Shown piece by piece: positions 7,198-16,898 of a stretch of DNA of 50,192 nucleotides; the first letter of the stretch is position 1, and every line of letters starts with the position of its first letter. A program made the translations under genes and the position numbers. The notes under the pieces were generated by a model, which worked only from the letters and a program-made list of their open reading frames with translations, did no database searches and was not told where the DNA came from. This stretch comes from Sulfurimonas sp. (lineage in GTDB: Bacteria > Campylobacterota > Campylobacteria > Campylobacterales > Sulfurimonadaceae): NCBI GenBank assembly GCA_026996295.1, contig JALWLL010000038.1, forward strand, positions 3,228 through 53,419. The letters run 5' to 3'.

Positions 7198-8462
7198 AGT
7201 CTCTTTGCATGCTCAAGTATATCAAAACTTACGCTGAGTTTATCAGCACTTTTGAGAGACTCAATGGCATCGGGGGTGATAAACTCTATTTGATTGGTAT
7301 CACTGCCAAAACTTGAGTGATCTTTGAGTACATTGAGGCATACGGCATCTATATTTTTAGTATCGATCATCTTAGAAGCGTTATGTTGCGCATTTTGTGG
7401 ATCCAGTTCCGCTTTAAAACCTACAGTTACGATACCGTCTTTATCAATAGAGCTGAGTATATCTATATTTTGTTTGAGTTGGAGTTCCCACTTTTCACCC
7501 AAAAGCTCTTTTTTGAGTTTCGTATTTTGTGAAAACTCCACAACATAGTCACTGACAGCTGCAGCCATAAAAAGGTAAGGTTTCTTCTGAATGATGTGGA
7601 TATGTTCATCTCTCATAAGTGTCGCTTTGGAGAGTTTGCCTTTTTTTGCGATACGGATAGAGTCAACAAGATACTCATACATCTCTGCAGAACTTTGTAC
7701 ATCGATTTTGTGCATATTTTTTGGAAGTTCGCTTTCAAAACGTGTAGCTATGAGGTTGACATCCGCACCTTTACAGTAAAGTGCAGCAGCAAGGGAAGAA
7801 GCCATTTTACCACTTGAGAAGTTGGATATATAACGAACTTCATCGATCTTTTCTATGCTGCCGCCCCCTGTGACAATCACACGTCTGTCTTCCCAAAACT
7901 CCTCTTTTAAAAGAGCTCGTGCCGAATGCCAAAATATATCCATAGGTTCTGCCATAGCACCATCACCCGTTGTTTTACATGCGAGCTCTTTTGTCTGCGT
8001 ATCAACAATATCATAGTTGGCAATGGCGAGCATCTTCAAATTTGCCTGTGTTATGGGGTTTTTGAGCATATTTGTGTTTGCAGAAGGTGCAAGTATTGTA
8101 ACGCCTGGATAGGCAAGTGCGCACTGAAGGAGCATATTATCAGCTATGGCGTTTGCAAGTTTTGCGATAGTATTTGCCGTTGCGGGGGCTATAACAAAGA
8201 GATCTGCCCACTCTGTAGTTTGTATATGGTTATGGTTATCTACCCATGATTCATTGGTGTCATCAAGTACTTTGTTGGATGTAAGTGTCTCAAAAGTCAG
8301 TGGTGTGACAAATTTTTTACTTGCATCACTCATAACCACTTTTACATCAGCGCCTGCTTTGATAAAGAGTCTTACAAGTTCAAGTGACTTGTACACAGCG
8401 ATAGAACCTGTAACACCCAGTAGTATGTTTTTACCTTGAAGTAGATCTGGTGGAATAAGCAT
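7194..8462 (-). CDS. coaBC: bifunctional phosphopantothenoylcysteine decarboxylase / phosphopantothenate-cysteine ligase
   Basis: CoaBC performs two steps of coenzyme A synthesis: ligation of cysteine to 4'-phosphopantothenate, then decarboxylation. The N-terminal flavoprotein domain (residues about 10-180) has GVTGSIAVYKS and the ANTNMLKNPITQ substrate loop. The C-terminal ligase domain has VTGGGSIEKIDEVRYISNFSSGKM and AAAVSDY. The start is ATG 8460-8462, with AAGG a few bases upstream. An earlier TTG at 8501 would add 13 unlike-family residues and is disfavoured. That gives 422 residues, close to the usual 400-420. It is the first gene of the minus-strand run down to truA. Confidence 0.95.
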   Translation of the reverse strand: MLIPPDLLQGKNILLGVTGSIAVYKSLELVRLFIKAGADVKVVMSDASKKFVTPLTFETLTSNKVLDDTNESWVDNHNHIQTTEWADLFVIAPATANTIAKLANAIADNMLLQCALAYPGVTILAPSANTNMLKNPITQANLKMLAIANYDIVDTQTKELACKTTGDGAMAEPMDIFWHSARALLKEEFWEDRRVIVTGGGSIEKIDEVRYISNFSSGKMASSLAAALYCKGADVNLIATRFESELPKNMHKIDVQSSAEMYEYLVDSIRIAKKGKLSKATLMRDEHIHIIQKKPYLFMAAAVSDYVVEFSQNTKLKKELLGEKWELQLKQNIDILSSIDKDGIVTVGFKAELDPQNAQHNASKMIDTKNIDAVCLNVLKDHSSFGSDTNQIEFITPDAIESLKSADKLSVSFDILEHAKRL

Positions 8463-8645
8463 GACAAACCTTGTAGTTATATAGAGGGTGTATTTTATCA
8501 AAAAATCTATTTAACATAAATTCTTTTGAAATGTTACTTATATAAACAGTTGCTTTAAAGATATTCGGTAATGTAAATAGTAAGTGTAAATTTTTCTAAA
8601 TTGGAATATGATATAAATATGATAAAAAAGTAAAAAAGGCTATAT

Positions 8646-9449
8646 ATGACAAAATCTTTACTGGAAAATATAAACTCTGTTCCTGCACTTCCGGAGTCAG
8701 TGCAGGCAGTTGAAAAAATTTATCAAGACCCAGACTCTACCTTTGAAGATATGCAAAAGGCGATAGAGAAGGACCCTTTATTGACCGCTGATATCTTAAG
8801 GATCGTCAATTCACCTATGTATGGCATGAGAAGTACGATCACAGATATAAAACAGGCCATATCGCTCTTGGGGAAAGAGTCTGTGAGAACTTTTGTGCTT
8901 GCAAGTGCCGTAAACTCATTTGAGATAAACCTCTCCCCTTATAATATGAGTAAAGATGATTTTAGACGTGCATGTGATGTGCAGCTGGCATTGATGATCA
9001 ACTGGCTGATCAGGCGTCAGTCCAAACGCCTTTCAAAACTTGGGCCTGCTGCATTTTTAGTTGATCTTGGACGTGTTATTATCAGTAAAACACTTATGGA
9101 AGATGATAAGGCAGATACGATTCAAGAAGCATTGGCAAAGGGTAAAGATATAGCACAAGCAGAAAAAGAGGCGTGTGGTGCACAAACGACTGATGTAACT
9201 GCTACGCTGTTTCATCATTGGAATCTTGACCCGGATATTATTCATATTATTCGTTACAGTGACGATCCGGATGGAACCTATGAAGAGGAAAAAGAGATGG
9301 CGGCAGAGTTAAAAGCTGTTCGTGAAACTGTACTTCCAAACGGAGAGATTACACAGGAGTCTATTGCAACTGCTAAAGAGACCATAGAGGAGTTTGAGCT
9401 TGATTTAGAGAGTTATGAAAGAGCATTAGAGAGGGTTTTAAACTCCTGA
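8646..9449 (+). CDS. HDOD domain protein
   Basis: 267 residues made largely of one HDOD domain, a non-catalytic relative of HD phosphohydrolases found in bacterial signalling proteins. Recognisable blocks are LPALPESVQAV (residues about 10-20), DPLLTADILRIVNSPMYG (about 44-61), the helix ITDIKQAISLLGKESVRTFVL, and LGPAAFLVDLGRVII. The second half has TDVTATLFHHWNLDP, the usual distal HDOD helix. AAGG precedes the ATG by 6 bases. It is a single gene divergent from coaBC and convergent with glmU, whose shared terminator lies at 9474-9507. In Campylobacterota such proteins are linked to motility or stress signalling; the partner here is unknown. Confidence 0.9.
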   Translation: MTKSLLENINSVPALPESVQAVEKIYQDPDSTFEDMQKAIEKDPLLTADILRIVNSPMYGMRSTITDIKQAISLLGKESVRTFVLASAVNSFEINLSPYNMSKDDFRRACDVQLALMINWLIRRQSKRLSKLGPAAFLVDLGRVIISKTLMEDDKADTIQEALAKGKDIAQAEKEACGAQTTDVTATLFHHWNLDPDIIHIIRYSDDPDGTYEEEKEMAAELKAVRETVLPNGEITQESIATAKETIEEFELDLESYERALERVLNS

Positions 9450-9473
9450 AATAAGTAATATACTAAATAATAT

Positions 9474-9507
9474 GAACTAAGAAGAAGCTTACGCTTTTTC
9501 TTAGTTC
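9474..9507. terminator. bidirectional terminator hairpin
   Basis: GAACTAAGAAGAAGC at 9474-9488 pairs with 9493-9507 across a TTAC loop, giving a 15-base stem with a single G-T pair. TTAGTTCTTTT follows on the plus strand and an A/T-rich tail on the minus strand. It contains the glmU stop codon (9501-9503) and lies 24 bases after the HDOD gene, so it probably ends transcription in both directions. Confidence 0.75.
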
Positions 9508-10808
9508 TTTTCAAAAAACTTATAGTAAAAATCTTTAATTGAGCTGAGCTTTGTTCTACTAATCGCCAAAGAGCCTTTTGTGACCTTACCGCTTGTCACT
9601 GTTGTACCTGCAGCTATCATCACATCATCTTCGATCGTCACCGGAGCAACGAGTTGTGAATCACTTCCGATAAAAACGTTTTTACCAATAATAGTTTTGT
9701 ATTTTTTGATACCGTCATAATTACAGGTGATGGTTCCGGCACCTATATTGGTTCCCTCATCTACTTGAGCATCACCTATATAGCTTAGATGACCGGCTTT
9801 GACACCTTTAAGTGAACTTTTTTTGATCTCCACAAAATTGCCTATATGGGTATCTTCCAAATAAGAAGCGGGGCGAAGATGTGCAAGTGGACCAACATCG
9901 GAGTTTTTAACAATGCTCTCTTCTATAATGCTTCCAGCTTTGATATGAGAATGCGATATAAGCGTGTTACCGGTCAATCGACAGCCGTTCTCAACAATAC
10001 ACTCACCCTCAAATGTGACATCATCTTCTATATATATAGTTGATGGAAGCTGCATAATAACACCGGCATTCATCCATGAAGTTTTAATGCGATCTTGCAT
10101 AATCACTTCTGAATCAGAGAGATCTTTTTTTGAGTTAACCCCTTTAAAATGCTCTTCATCTACCAAAAGGGGTACGATTTTAAGGCCATCAGCTCTTGCC
10201 ATGGAGATCACATCTGTCAGGTAGTACTCCTCTTGAGCATTATCGTTATTTAAAAGTGGGATATACTTTTTTATGACATCTTTTGAAAATGCATAAATAC
10301 CTGCATTGACATGTGTAATGAGAAGTTCATCTTCTGAAGCATCTTTTTGTTCTACTATATATTTTACTTCATCGTTTTGGATCTTAACCCGTCCGTAACC
10401 GTCTGGATCTTCCAGATCAAAAATAGACATGATAATATCAGCATCTACATCTAAAAAACCTTGCAGTGCTTCTGCAGTTATCAGAGGCATATCACCATTG
10501 AGCACTAAAACTTTTTCATTTTTGGGTGCTATGTTTTTCATGGCACCACCCGTTCCCGGAAAATTCTCTGCATCTTGTACAACAAAAGTTACAGCGTCAT
10601 TGAAAAAGCTTTCCATCTCTCCGATAACTGCTTCTTTTTGGTGAGCTACAACAACACTGATATCATTGGATACTTCCAGTGAAGCCTTGATGATATGATA
10701 GAGCATCGGTTTACCGCAAATGTTATGAAGCACTTTTGCTTTTGCTGATTTCATACGACTGCCTTTACCGGCAGCCAGGATAACTATGCTTAAATTTTCT
10801 TTATTCAT
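9501..10808 (-). CDS. glmU: bifunctional N-acetylglucosamine-1-phosphate uridyltransferase / glucosamine-1-phosphate acetyltransferase
   Basis: GlmU makes UDP-GlcNAc, precursor of peptidoglycan and lipid A. The N-terminal uridyltransferase has [18 protein letters not shown] (residues about 11-28), LNGDMPL and EQKDAS. From about 250 the protein is a left-handed beta-helix of hexapeptide repeats, with the acetyltransferase active-site region HLRPASYL, the block GTITCNYDG and the C-terminal [11 protein letters not shown]. The 435-residue length is normal. It stands alone on the minus strand, with a 280-base leader gap that contains inverted repeats. Confidence 0.97.
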   Translation of the reverse strand: MNKENLSIVILAAGKGSRMKSAKAKVLHNICGKPMLYHIIKASLEVSNDISVVVAHQKEAVIGEMESFFNDAVTFVVQDAENFPGTGGAMKNIAPKNEKVLVLNGDMPLITAEALQGFLDVDADIIMSIFDLEDPDGYGRVKIQNDEVKYIVEQKDASEDELLITHVNAGIYAFSKDVIKKYIPLLNNDNAQEEYYLTDVISMARADGLKIVPLLVDEEHFKGVNSKKDLSDSEVIMQDRIKTSWMNAGVIMQLPSTIYIEDDVTFEGECIVENGCRLTGNTLISHSHIKAGSIIEESIVKNSDVGPLAHLRPASYLEDTHIGNFVEIKKSSLKGVKAGHLSYIGDAQVDEGTNIGAGTITCNYDGIKKYKTIIGKNVFIGSDSQLVAPVTIEDDVMIAAGTTVTSGKVTKGSLAISRTKLSSIKDFYYKFFEKN

Positions 10809-10940
10809 CTATACTCACTTTTGTGTATTGGTTTTGGTTATTTTAAATTGATTTGCTATTTTACCATTAATTGTGATAAATTTCGAGTCTAATGTTGTTG
10901 GGGTTATCTTAATAATGAGTAAACCCATCTTACAGGTCTG

Positions 10941-11071
10941 AAAGTGCAAGGGTTTTGTAGCACTTTGCTCCTTGATGCTTATGTTAAGCTCTTATGAAAG
11001 TAAACCATAAGAGAGAGTTTCATTCTTCTCCTGTAGAGTCTGCCATTTTATGCGTACAGAATTTTCTACAG
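10941..11071. repeat. cluster of four inverted repeats in the gap between the PAP2 gene and glmU
   Basis: This gap (10809-11088) has no open frame worth reporting. It holds four perfect inverted repeats in sequence: AAAGTGC 10941-10947 with 10960-10966; GCTTA 10977-10981 with 10985-10989; CTCTTATG 10989-10996 with 11006-11013; and CTGTAGA 11031-11037 with 11065-11071. None is followed by a T-run. On the minus strand they lie between the end of the PAP2 gene and the start of glmU. They could be a structured RNA leader, a processing site, or the worn remains of a small repeat element. Confidence 0.4.
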
Positions 11072-11088
11072 TATCAAGTATAGTTTTG

Positions 11089-11766
11089 TTAGTTGTGTTT
11101 TTTATCATAAAGTTTGTCTTTCATCTTGGAATAGATAAAGATTGTTGAGAGAGTACCAACTAAAATGCCGGCAAGTATATCGCTGATAAAATGATCGTTT
11201 GCCAAAAGTCTGCTACTAGCCAGTATGATGGCACTAAAAAGCCATATATAGATATATTTTGGAAAAAAGATACTTAAGTATGTGAAAATTGCAAATATGG
11301 TAGTGGTGTGCCCTGAAGGAAATGATGTGTATGTTGTTGGAGCATCAGTGAGAGTAAAGAAGTGGTATTTCATCTTCTCTATAAATCCCATATCAAAATT
11401 TTGAAAAGCCAAAAAGCCGTATTCATCTCTATCATTTTTGAGTCCCCAAGGTCTGATTCTGCCAAAAAACTGTTTAAAGAGAAGGCAAATAGCACCAGAA
11501 AAAAGATTGATGTAGAGTAAAAATAAAAATCTGTTGGCATATAGAGTGTTGTTTTTGAGAAACTTAAAAAAAAGATATCCAAGTATTGCTGTTATTATAT
11601 ACCAGTGTGACTCACCAAAAATACTGATAATATCACCGATATCTTCATAAGTATCTGTATGCTCTAAAAAATATCTTGCCACATTTTTATCGACAAAGAA
11701 GTAGGATATAAAGATCATAGATATGAGGGTAAAAATATATAGTATATACTGCTTTTTAGAAAACAT
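11089..11766 (-). CDS. PAP2 family membrane phosphatase
   Basis: 225 residues with six hydrophobic segments and all three PAP2 motifs: KQFFGRIRP (motif 1), PSGHTTT (motif 2) and SRLLANDHFISDILAG (motif 3, with the catalytic His and Asp). The family removes phosphate from membrane lipids such as undecaprenyl diphosphate, phosphatidylglycerol phosphate or lipid A 1-phosphate, with the active site facing the periplasm. The start is ATG 11764-11766, overlapping the preceding GT39 stop by one base; an upstream GTG at 11793 is less likely. As the last gene of a glycosylation run, it may recycle the polyprenyl carrier or dephosphorylate lipid A. The substrate cannot be read from the sequence. Confidence 0.9.
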   Translation of the reverse strand: MFSKKQYILYIFTLISMIFISYFFVDKNVARYFLEHTDTYEDIGDIISIFGESHWYIITAILGYLFFKFLKNNTLYANRFLFLLYINLFSGAICLLFKQFFGRIRPWGLKNDRDEYGFLAFQNFDMGFIEKMKYHFFTLTDAPTTYTSFPSGHTTTIFAIFTYLSIFFPKYIYIWLFSAIILASSRLLANDHFISDILAGILVGTLSTIFIYSKMKDKLYDKKHN

Positions 11767-13205
11767 TATTGAAGACCTTGAAAATTTGTACACATTGTCA
11801 TTTGGACACTGTTTATCTTTTTGTTGTTTATAATAATATCAAAACTATCAACCATTTTAACTTCATCGCACTTCATATAACTTCTGATATCTTTTTGAAA
11901 AAAATGGGTCGTAATTACCAATAGATCTTTTCCAATGGGATTGTCTTTTTCCCAAATATCAAACTGATCTTCTCTTGTATCTATGAGAAACAGCTCTGAG
12001 TTATAATTTTTATTATAGTATATTGCACGAGAAGCCAAAGTCCAGTTTGTAACGGCAATGGCCTGTTTTTCTCTATCATCTATATGCTCATTTGCTTTTT
12101 GCATGATAGTATCCCAACCATAAATATCACGATGAAGTGACTGATAGTCTTTTTGAGGAATAAATTTAAATGCAAGTTCTGCATAAGCCAAGGCGCTGAG
12201 TAAAAGTCCAAAAGCGATAGAAAAATAAAGATATTTTTTGAGTTTACTTCCAGCCTGCAATGCATAGTAACTGCCAATAGGAATAAAGAGCATATAAAAT
12301 AAAGCACTCCAGTGTGGCAGGGCAGTTTTATACAAAGCGGCATAGGTAAAAAATGAAATAAGTACCAATCCAAAGAGTGCACTGAGAAAGAGGGTCGGGT
12401 TTTTACTATATAGTGCTTTATATAGTCCATAAAAAGCTAGTGGAAATAAAAATGGATTGTATGCGCCAAATTGTGCTGCGAGTGATTTGAAAAAACCACT
12501 CCAATCGATACCACTCTCACCTACAACATGTTCACTCTGATAGGTGAAACTTGACCAGTCGTTTTGTATGTTCCATATGATAACGGGAGAGATGATGAAA
12601 AGTGCGACAAGAATCGCCGGAATAATTTTTGGAGTATACAAAAGATCAAATCTTTTTTTGATGAGTATATAAAGAACTATGGGAACGATAAATAAAATCG
12701 CTGTATATTTTGAGAGACCTGCAAGACCAAGTAAAACACCAAGCAGCAGCCAGTTCTTTAAGCTGTTTTCGTTTTCAATTGCAATGACTGTGAAAATTAC
12801 AGGGAGTATCAGCAAGAAAAGCAGGGTATCGGGCATCAGCATGATAAAAAGGGCATTAAATAAAAAAGAGGCATAAAGAGCTAATACGGCGACAAAAGCA
12901 TGATTGGAATTTTTATCGATATCATAAATGAGCTTGTAAATAAATACAGAGGTGATAAAACCAATAACAATCGCGGCAACTCTTGCCCCGAATTCATTGG
13001 TGCCAAATACAGAAGTAAAAAGGTACTGCACCCAGCCGACAAGGGGAGGATGGTCAAAATAACTCAGATCTAAATTGAGTGCATAAAGAACATAATGAGC
13101 TTCATCAACACCAAGTCCCACATGGGGAGCCAAAAGTAGCCGCAAAGCAGCTACAGCGGTGATGAAGTAGAAAAAACTTCTATGTTGTTTAGCTGTTAAG
13201 TTCAT
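11766..13205 (-). CDS. ArnT-like glycosyltransferase family 39 membrane protein
   Basis: 479 residues with 11-12 transmembrane segments. The first periplasmic loop holds VDEAHYVLY (acidic pair near residues 32-33) followed by YFDHPPLVGW, the signature of the PMT/ArnT group. These enzymes transfer a sugar from a polyprenyl-phosphate donor to lipid A, another glycan or protein on the periplasmic face. A soluble C-terminal part runs from about 340. The start is ATG 13203-13205, right after a TTG in frame, and overlaps the GT9 gene by 17 bases. A second, divergent copy lies at 15409-16803. The donor sugar and acceptor are unknown. Confidence 0.88.
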   Translation of the reverse strand: MNLTAKQHRSFFYFITAVAALRLLLAPHVGLGVDEAHYVLYALNLDLSYFDHPPLVGWVQYLFTSVFGTNEFGARVAAIVIGFITSVFIYKLIYDIDKNSNHAFVAVLALYASFLFNALFIMLMPDTLLFLLILPVIFTVIAIENENSLKNWLLLGVLLGLAGLSKYTAILFIVPIVLYILIKKRFDLLYTPKIIPAILVALFIISPVIIWNIQNDWSSFTYQSEHVVGESGIDWSGFFKSLAAQFGAYNPFLFPLAFYGLYKALYSKNPTLFLSALFGLVLISFFTYAALYKTALPHWSALFYMLFIPIGSYYALQAGSKLKKYLYFSIAFGLLLSALAYAELAFKFIPQKDYQSLHRDIYGWDTIMQKANEHIDDREKQAIAVTNWTLASRAIYYNKNYNSELFLIDTREDQFDIWEKDNPIGKDLLVITTHFFQKDIRSYMKCDEVKMVDSFDIIINNKKINSVQMTMCTNFQGLQ

Positions 13206-14412
13206 CAAGTTTGAATTTTAGTGTATTAAATACCCAATCAGGGGTGATAACTTGAATACATTGGTTGTCAGAACATGGTGTTTTTCTGTGATTTGAAGCA
13301 CTGACACAAGGACTACAAGCCATACCTGCATAAATAGGAGTTGTTGGACCAAGTGAGCCGTAAAGAGCAGGGGTTTCGGGACCAAAAATAACAAAAGTAT
13401 GCATATCGGTTATAGAAGCAAAGTGTGCAGGACCCGAGTCATTTGTAAGCATAAAAGCACTTACACTGTAGAGTGCCGGAAGCTGTAAGAACTTGACTGC
13501 ACCTGCAAAGTTGATGCATCGTTTTGAATCTACATAACGGCATAAAAGCTCCGCACCCTCTTTTTCAGAAGGAGCACCGGTAAGAAGGACTATAACGTCT
13601 TTATTGTACTCAAGAATTTTTTTGATCACATCTCCATAATTCTCTCGATCCCAACGGCGTTGTGGCAGAAGATCAGAAGCATTTGAATTGACCAAAATAA
13701 CAGGGTTTTTATCTTTCTCAAAGCCCTCATAAAGATCTGAAATGATACTTAAAACAGCTTGCTTCTCTTCATCGCATATGGTTGCTTTTGCTATCTCGAT
13801 CTCACTATCGGGAATGATGCGTTTTGTAAATGGAAGTTCCTGTTTTTGGCTAAGGAGCGCATCTACAAGAGAGATGAAATTTTTTGCTATATGTTGGTGG
13901 GGATTGTATGCGACCTTGTGCGTTAAAAAGTCACCTCTATAGAGACCTTCATTGTGAAATGCATGGAAGCCTACAGTGTTTACAGCTCCGCACGTTGCTG
14001 TTAAAAGGGCAGTAAAACGGGAGAAAAGCTCCAGATCTATGACAGAATCTATTTCATTTTTTCTACACCAGCGTAAAAATGCAAAGGCACTACTGGCAAG
14101 TGCAACCATAGAACTTTCATCTATAGTAAAGATATTTTCCTCTTTGACAGTTTCAAGAAGTTGCAGACTCACTTTGTTTTTTGAGAAGATAACGAAAAAA
14201 AGTTCACCTTCTATATTTGCTTTGAGTTTTCTCATCGCGGGATCAACAATAATAGCACTTCCCATCTCTGAGAGTTCGATTAAAAGTACATTTTTTGGTT
14301 TTATTTTCTTTGGTGGAGCAAAAAAGTGAATTGTTTTTTTTATGAGAGTTCCTGCAAATGTTAATGGAACACCGGCATAATGGTCTATATTTCTCATTGT
14401 ATCTACGTTCAT
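13189..14412 (-). CDS. glycosyltransferase family 9 (heptosyltransferase-like)
   Basis: 407 residues with a GT-B layout. The first Rossmann half begins near residue 40 (NVLLIELSEMGSAIIVDPAM). The second half has VILVNSNASDLLPQRRW, VIVLLTGAPSEKE and the donor-binding block LTNDSGPAHFA followed by VIFGPETPALYG, which is characteristic of GT9. Four cysteines near the C-terminus (ACSPCVSA, TPCSDNQC) could bind a metal or form disulfides and are also seen in some GT9 members. The family adds heptose or related sugars during LPS core assembly. The N-terminal 35 residues are a family-untypical extension. It sits between the flippase-like gene and the GT39 gene. Confidence 0.88.
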   Translation of the reverse strand: MNVDTMRNIDHYAGVPLTFAGTLIKKTIHFFAPPKKIKPKNVLLIELSEMGSAIIVDPAMRKLKANIEGELFFVIFSKNKVSLQLLETVKEENIFTIDESSMVALASSAFAFLRWCRKNEIDSVIDLELFSRFTALLTATCGAVNTVGFHAFHNEGLYRGDFLTHKVAYNPHQHIAKNFISLVDALLSQKQELPFTKRIIPDSEIEIAKATICDEEKQAVLSIISDLYEGFEKDKNPVILVNSNASDLLPQRRWDRENYGDVIKKILEYNKDVIVLLTGAPSEKEGAELLCRYVDSKRCINFAGAVKFLQLPALYSVSAFMLTNDSGPAHFASITDMHTFVIFGPETPALYGSLGPTTPIYAGMACSPCVSASNHRKTPCSDNQCIQVITPDWVFNTLKFKLDELNS

Positions 14413-14436
14413 AAAGTTGTTTCCTTTTTTAAATTA

Positions 14437-15342
14437 TTATGTTGCACGTTTACTTTTTACCCAGAAGTAAGCACCCGGAGCCGAACTGAGTATGAGAAGC
14501 ATTCCATAGAGGATACTCATAGCCAGTACTTTTGTCTCATCTGCACCGACAAGCATAAATATACCAACCATAGCACCCTCTCGGATACCCCATCCTGCTA
14601 AAGAAATAGGGATGATGGTGAGCAAAAATACAGGTGGAACAGCGATAAGAAATGTTTGAAATGACATATGAAAGTCAATACTCCAAGCCAAAGCATACAA
14701 TACTAAAACTGACAGAAAATGAACACCCACAGAGATGGCTATATGTTTGACAAGTGTAAGTTTTGATCTATAGAGGTTGTTTAGTCTTCTTGCAAGTCTG
14801 TGAAAAAGATTTAAAAATTTATAATTTGCAAGAAATGTAATATGTTCTAGATAAAACAAAAATATAAATCCGGAAATTCCAGATATGGCTATGAATATGA
14901 TGAGGAGAGAAAAATCTTTATCGAATGTTCCAAAAAACAAGATACTCGCAATCAGGTTGAGTACCAAAAGACCGACAAGACCAACAACCCTATCAACAAA
15001 AATACCGTAAAAAGCATCTTTTTTATCATACCCTTTTTGGGTGAGATCAATGATCCTGACGGCATCACCGCCTATGCTGCTTGGAAGCACCTGGTTAAAA
15101 AAAGTTCCTTTGAAATAACTCTGTACATAGTAAGAAACTCTCTCTTTAAAAACTAAAAGCTGCATAATAAGACGCCATCTGTAAGCCGCTAAAAAGGTAC
15201 TTCCCATTTGAAAGAGCAGGGCAACAAGAATAGTTCCGCCGTGAGACTTGGCGAGAATATGCACCAGATTGTCAAAATCCACATATTGAAACAGAAAATA
15301 GAACATAACAATAGTGATGATCAACTTTACGATATTCTTCAT
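14437..15342 (-). CDS. UPF0104 / lysylphosphatidylglycerol synthase-type membrane protein
   Basis: 301 residues with seven or eight transmembrane helices and the LPG_synthase_TM pattern: YRWRLIMQLL, FKGTFFNQVLPSSIGGDAVRI at about 85-105, a DRVVGL block, and ISLAGWGIREGAMV near 250. In AglD and MprF relatives this domain moves or carries lipids. The lysyl-transferase half of MprF is absent, so lipid-linked sugar flipping or transfer is the best guess. The start is ATG 15340-15342; a preceding in-frame TTG gives a frame two codons longer. It lies between GT39 and GT9 genes, fitting a lipid-linked glycan pathway. Confidence 0.85.
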   Translation of the reverse strand: MKNIVKLIITIVMFYFLFQYVDFDNLVHILAKSHGGTILVALLFQMGSTFLAAYRWRLIMQLLVFKERVSYYVQSYFKGTFFNQVLPSSIGGDAVRIIDLTQKGYDKKDAFYGIFVDRVVGLVGLLVLNLIASILFFGTFDKDFSLLIIFIAISGISGFIFLFYLEHITFLANYKFLNLFHRLARRLNNLYRSKLTLVKHIAISVGVHFLSVLVLYALAWSIDFHMSFQTFLIAVPPVFLLTIIPISLAGWGIREGAMVGIFMLVGADETKVLAMSILYGMLLILSSAPGAYFWVKSKRAT

Positions 15343-15408
15343 TTTCAACCAAGCTTTAAATTAATGTTATGTTATCAAAACTATAATTAATAACTTATAA
15401 GAGAGATT

Positions 15409-16803
15409 CTATTTTGCATCACTTACTCTGTATATGTAAAGAGTTTTTTCACCGTGGAGACCTTTTTTTACTTTGAGTGTGTTGAGAAGCTTTACATTTT
15501 CATACAGTTTTTGTAGTCGTTTTTCCTCGGGATCCCTTGTCAGTACCAAGCCGTTTTGCAAGAAATCTTCTTTTCTCCACATATCGTATTGGGAAAATCG
15601 TGTTGGAAGAGCTATGTCGGTTTTTGGATGTGACTCAAGATAGTAGTTCAAGTATGCAGCTATTGTGAGATGGTCACCATAAAAATGATCCCCCTTTTTT
15701 GCATATGTTTGTAAAAGCTGTACCGCTTCTTTGTTTCCATACATTCTGTCTTGAACAACTTCAAGGTAAAATATAAAAGCAAATCGTGCTATAAGTGTGA
15801 GTGTTATAGCTATGAAAAGTCCTGTTTTAAAAGTTTTTTTCATATTGTAACGCTCAAAAATATAGGCTGCAAGTAGTGCACCGCCTATATATGCCGGAGC
15901 AGTGTAGTTCAATTCCATTCGTGTAAATAAACTTTTATAGAAGAAAAACAGAAGCACTACTACAACACTTAATGCAAGAAAAAAAAGTTTGTTTTCTTTA
16001 AAATAGAGTTTATCCTTTAGTAAAAAATAAAACAAAACTCCCGTAAAAACAGGAGTAAATATTCCAAATTGTCCGGCGAAAAATTCAAAAAACAGGTTAG
16101 GATGGAGTGTAAATGTTTTCGTTGATCCATGCTCGAGTTGAAATGCAAAACTTATCCAGTCATTTTGATAGTTCCACCACAGCATAGGCGAGACTACTAC
16201 GGAAGCAACAAGCACTGCAAGATAGAAGTTGATATTAGTTAGTATGTCGCGTCTTTTAAAGACTATGAAAATGAGAAGCATAGCTACAAAAAGTATGGCA
16301 GTGTACTTGCTGAGCATCATAAATCCCAACATCAATCCTGTTAAAAAGTAGTCTTTTGTTTTACCAAAAAAGATAGCTTTATATGAGTAATATAAACTGA
16401 GTGACCAAAACAGTATAAGTGGAGAATCGGGCGTTGTTAGTATATATCCTGCATGAACTAAAGGGATGCTTGAGAAAATCAACAAAGCGTTTATGGCGAT
16501 TTTTTCGTTAAACATTTCACAAGCGAGCTTAAAAAGATAGAGTGCAGAGATACTCAAGCAAAACACATTGACAAGTCGCACACCCCATTCTGATTCTGAA
16601 ATAAAGTTCGTTATATAGATCAAGTAAGCTATCATAGGCGGATGATCGTAATAACCGAGTTGTAAGTTATGACTCCACATCCAATAATATGCTTCATCTC
16701 CGTGTAGAGGTAAAAAAGCGTTATATACAGTGCTTAGAAGTGCTAAGAGGAGTATGATGGTATAGGCACTTTTTTTAGGAGATTTGTAAATATATTCAAG
16801 CAT
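15409..16803 (-). CDS. ArnT-like glycosyltransferase family 39 membrane protein (second copy)
   Basis: 464 residues with about 11 transmembrane helices. The family block HGDEAYYWMWSHNLQLGYYDHPP stands at residues about 35-57. LTTPDSPLILFW and MLSKYTAILF match the same regions of the neighbour at 11766-13205, showing the two are paralogues that have diverged widely. Members transfer sugars from polyprenyl phosphate at the periplasmic face. It is the first gene of this minus-strand cassette; its promoter would lie in 16804-16953. Two GT39 enzymes in one cassette suggest two sugar additions or two acceptors. Confidence 0.88.
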   Translation of the reverse strand: MLEYIYKSPKKSAYTIILLLALLSTVYNAFLPLHGDEAYYWMWSHNLQLGYYDHPPMIAYLIYITNFISESEWGVRLVNVFCLSISALYLFKLACEMFNEKIAINALLIFSSIPLVHAGYILTTPDSPLILFWSLSLYYSYKAIFFGKTKDYFLTGLMLGFMMLSKYTAILFVAMLLIFIVFKRRDILTNINFYLAVLVASVVVSPMLWWNYQNDWISFAFQLEHGSTKTFTLHPNLFFEFFAGQFGIFTPVFTGVLFYFLLKDKLYFKENKLFFLALSVVVVLLFFFYKSLFTRMELNYTAPAYIGGALLAAYIFERYNMKKTFKTGLFIAITLTLIARFAFIFYLEVVQDRMYGNKEAVQLLQTYAKKGDHFYGDHLTIAAYLNYYLESHPKTDIALPTRFSQYDMWRKEDFLQNGLVLTRDPEEKRLQKLYENVKLLNTLKVKKGLHGEKTLYIYRVSDAK

Positions 16804-16898
16804 TGTGATAGCGTCCGTTATAAAAAAATTTGTGACGTAATTGTACTCTTTTTTATATATTTATGAAATAAAATAGACTAAAACATATACTTTAATGT

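Noticed and set aside
10941-10966. The first inverted repeat before glmU as a rho-independent terminator of the PAP2 gene
   Set aside because: A 12-base loop, a 7-base stem and no T-run after it; it is kept only as part of the repeat cluster.
12080-12430. A 116-codon open frame inside the GT39 gene on the same strand
   Set aside because: It lies wholly inside a well-supported glycosyltransferase in another frame, has no family pattern and no separate ribosome-binding site.
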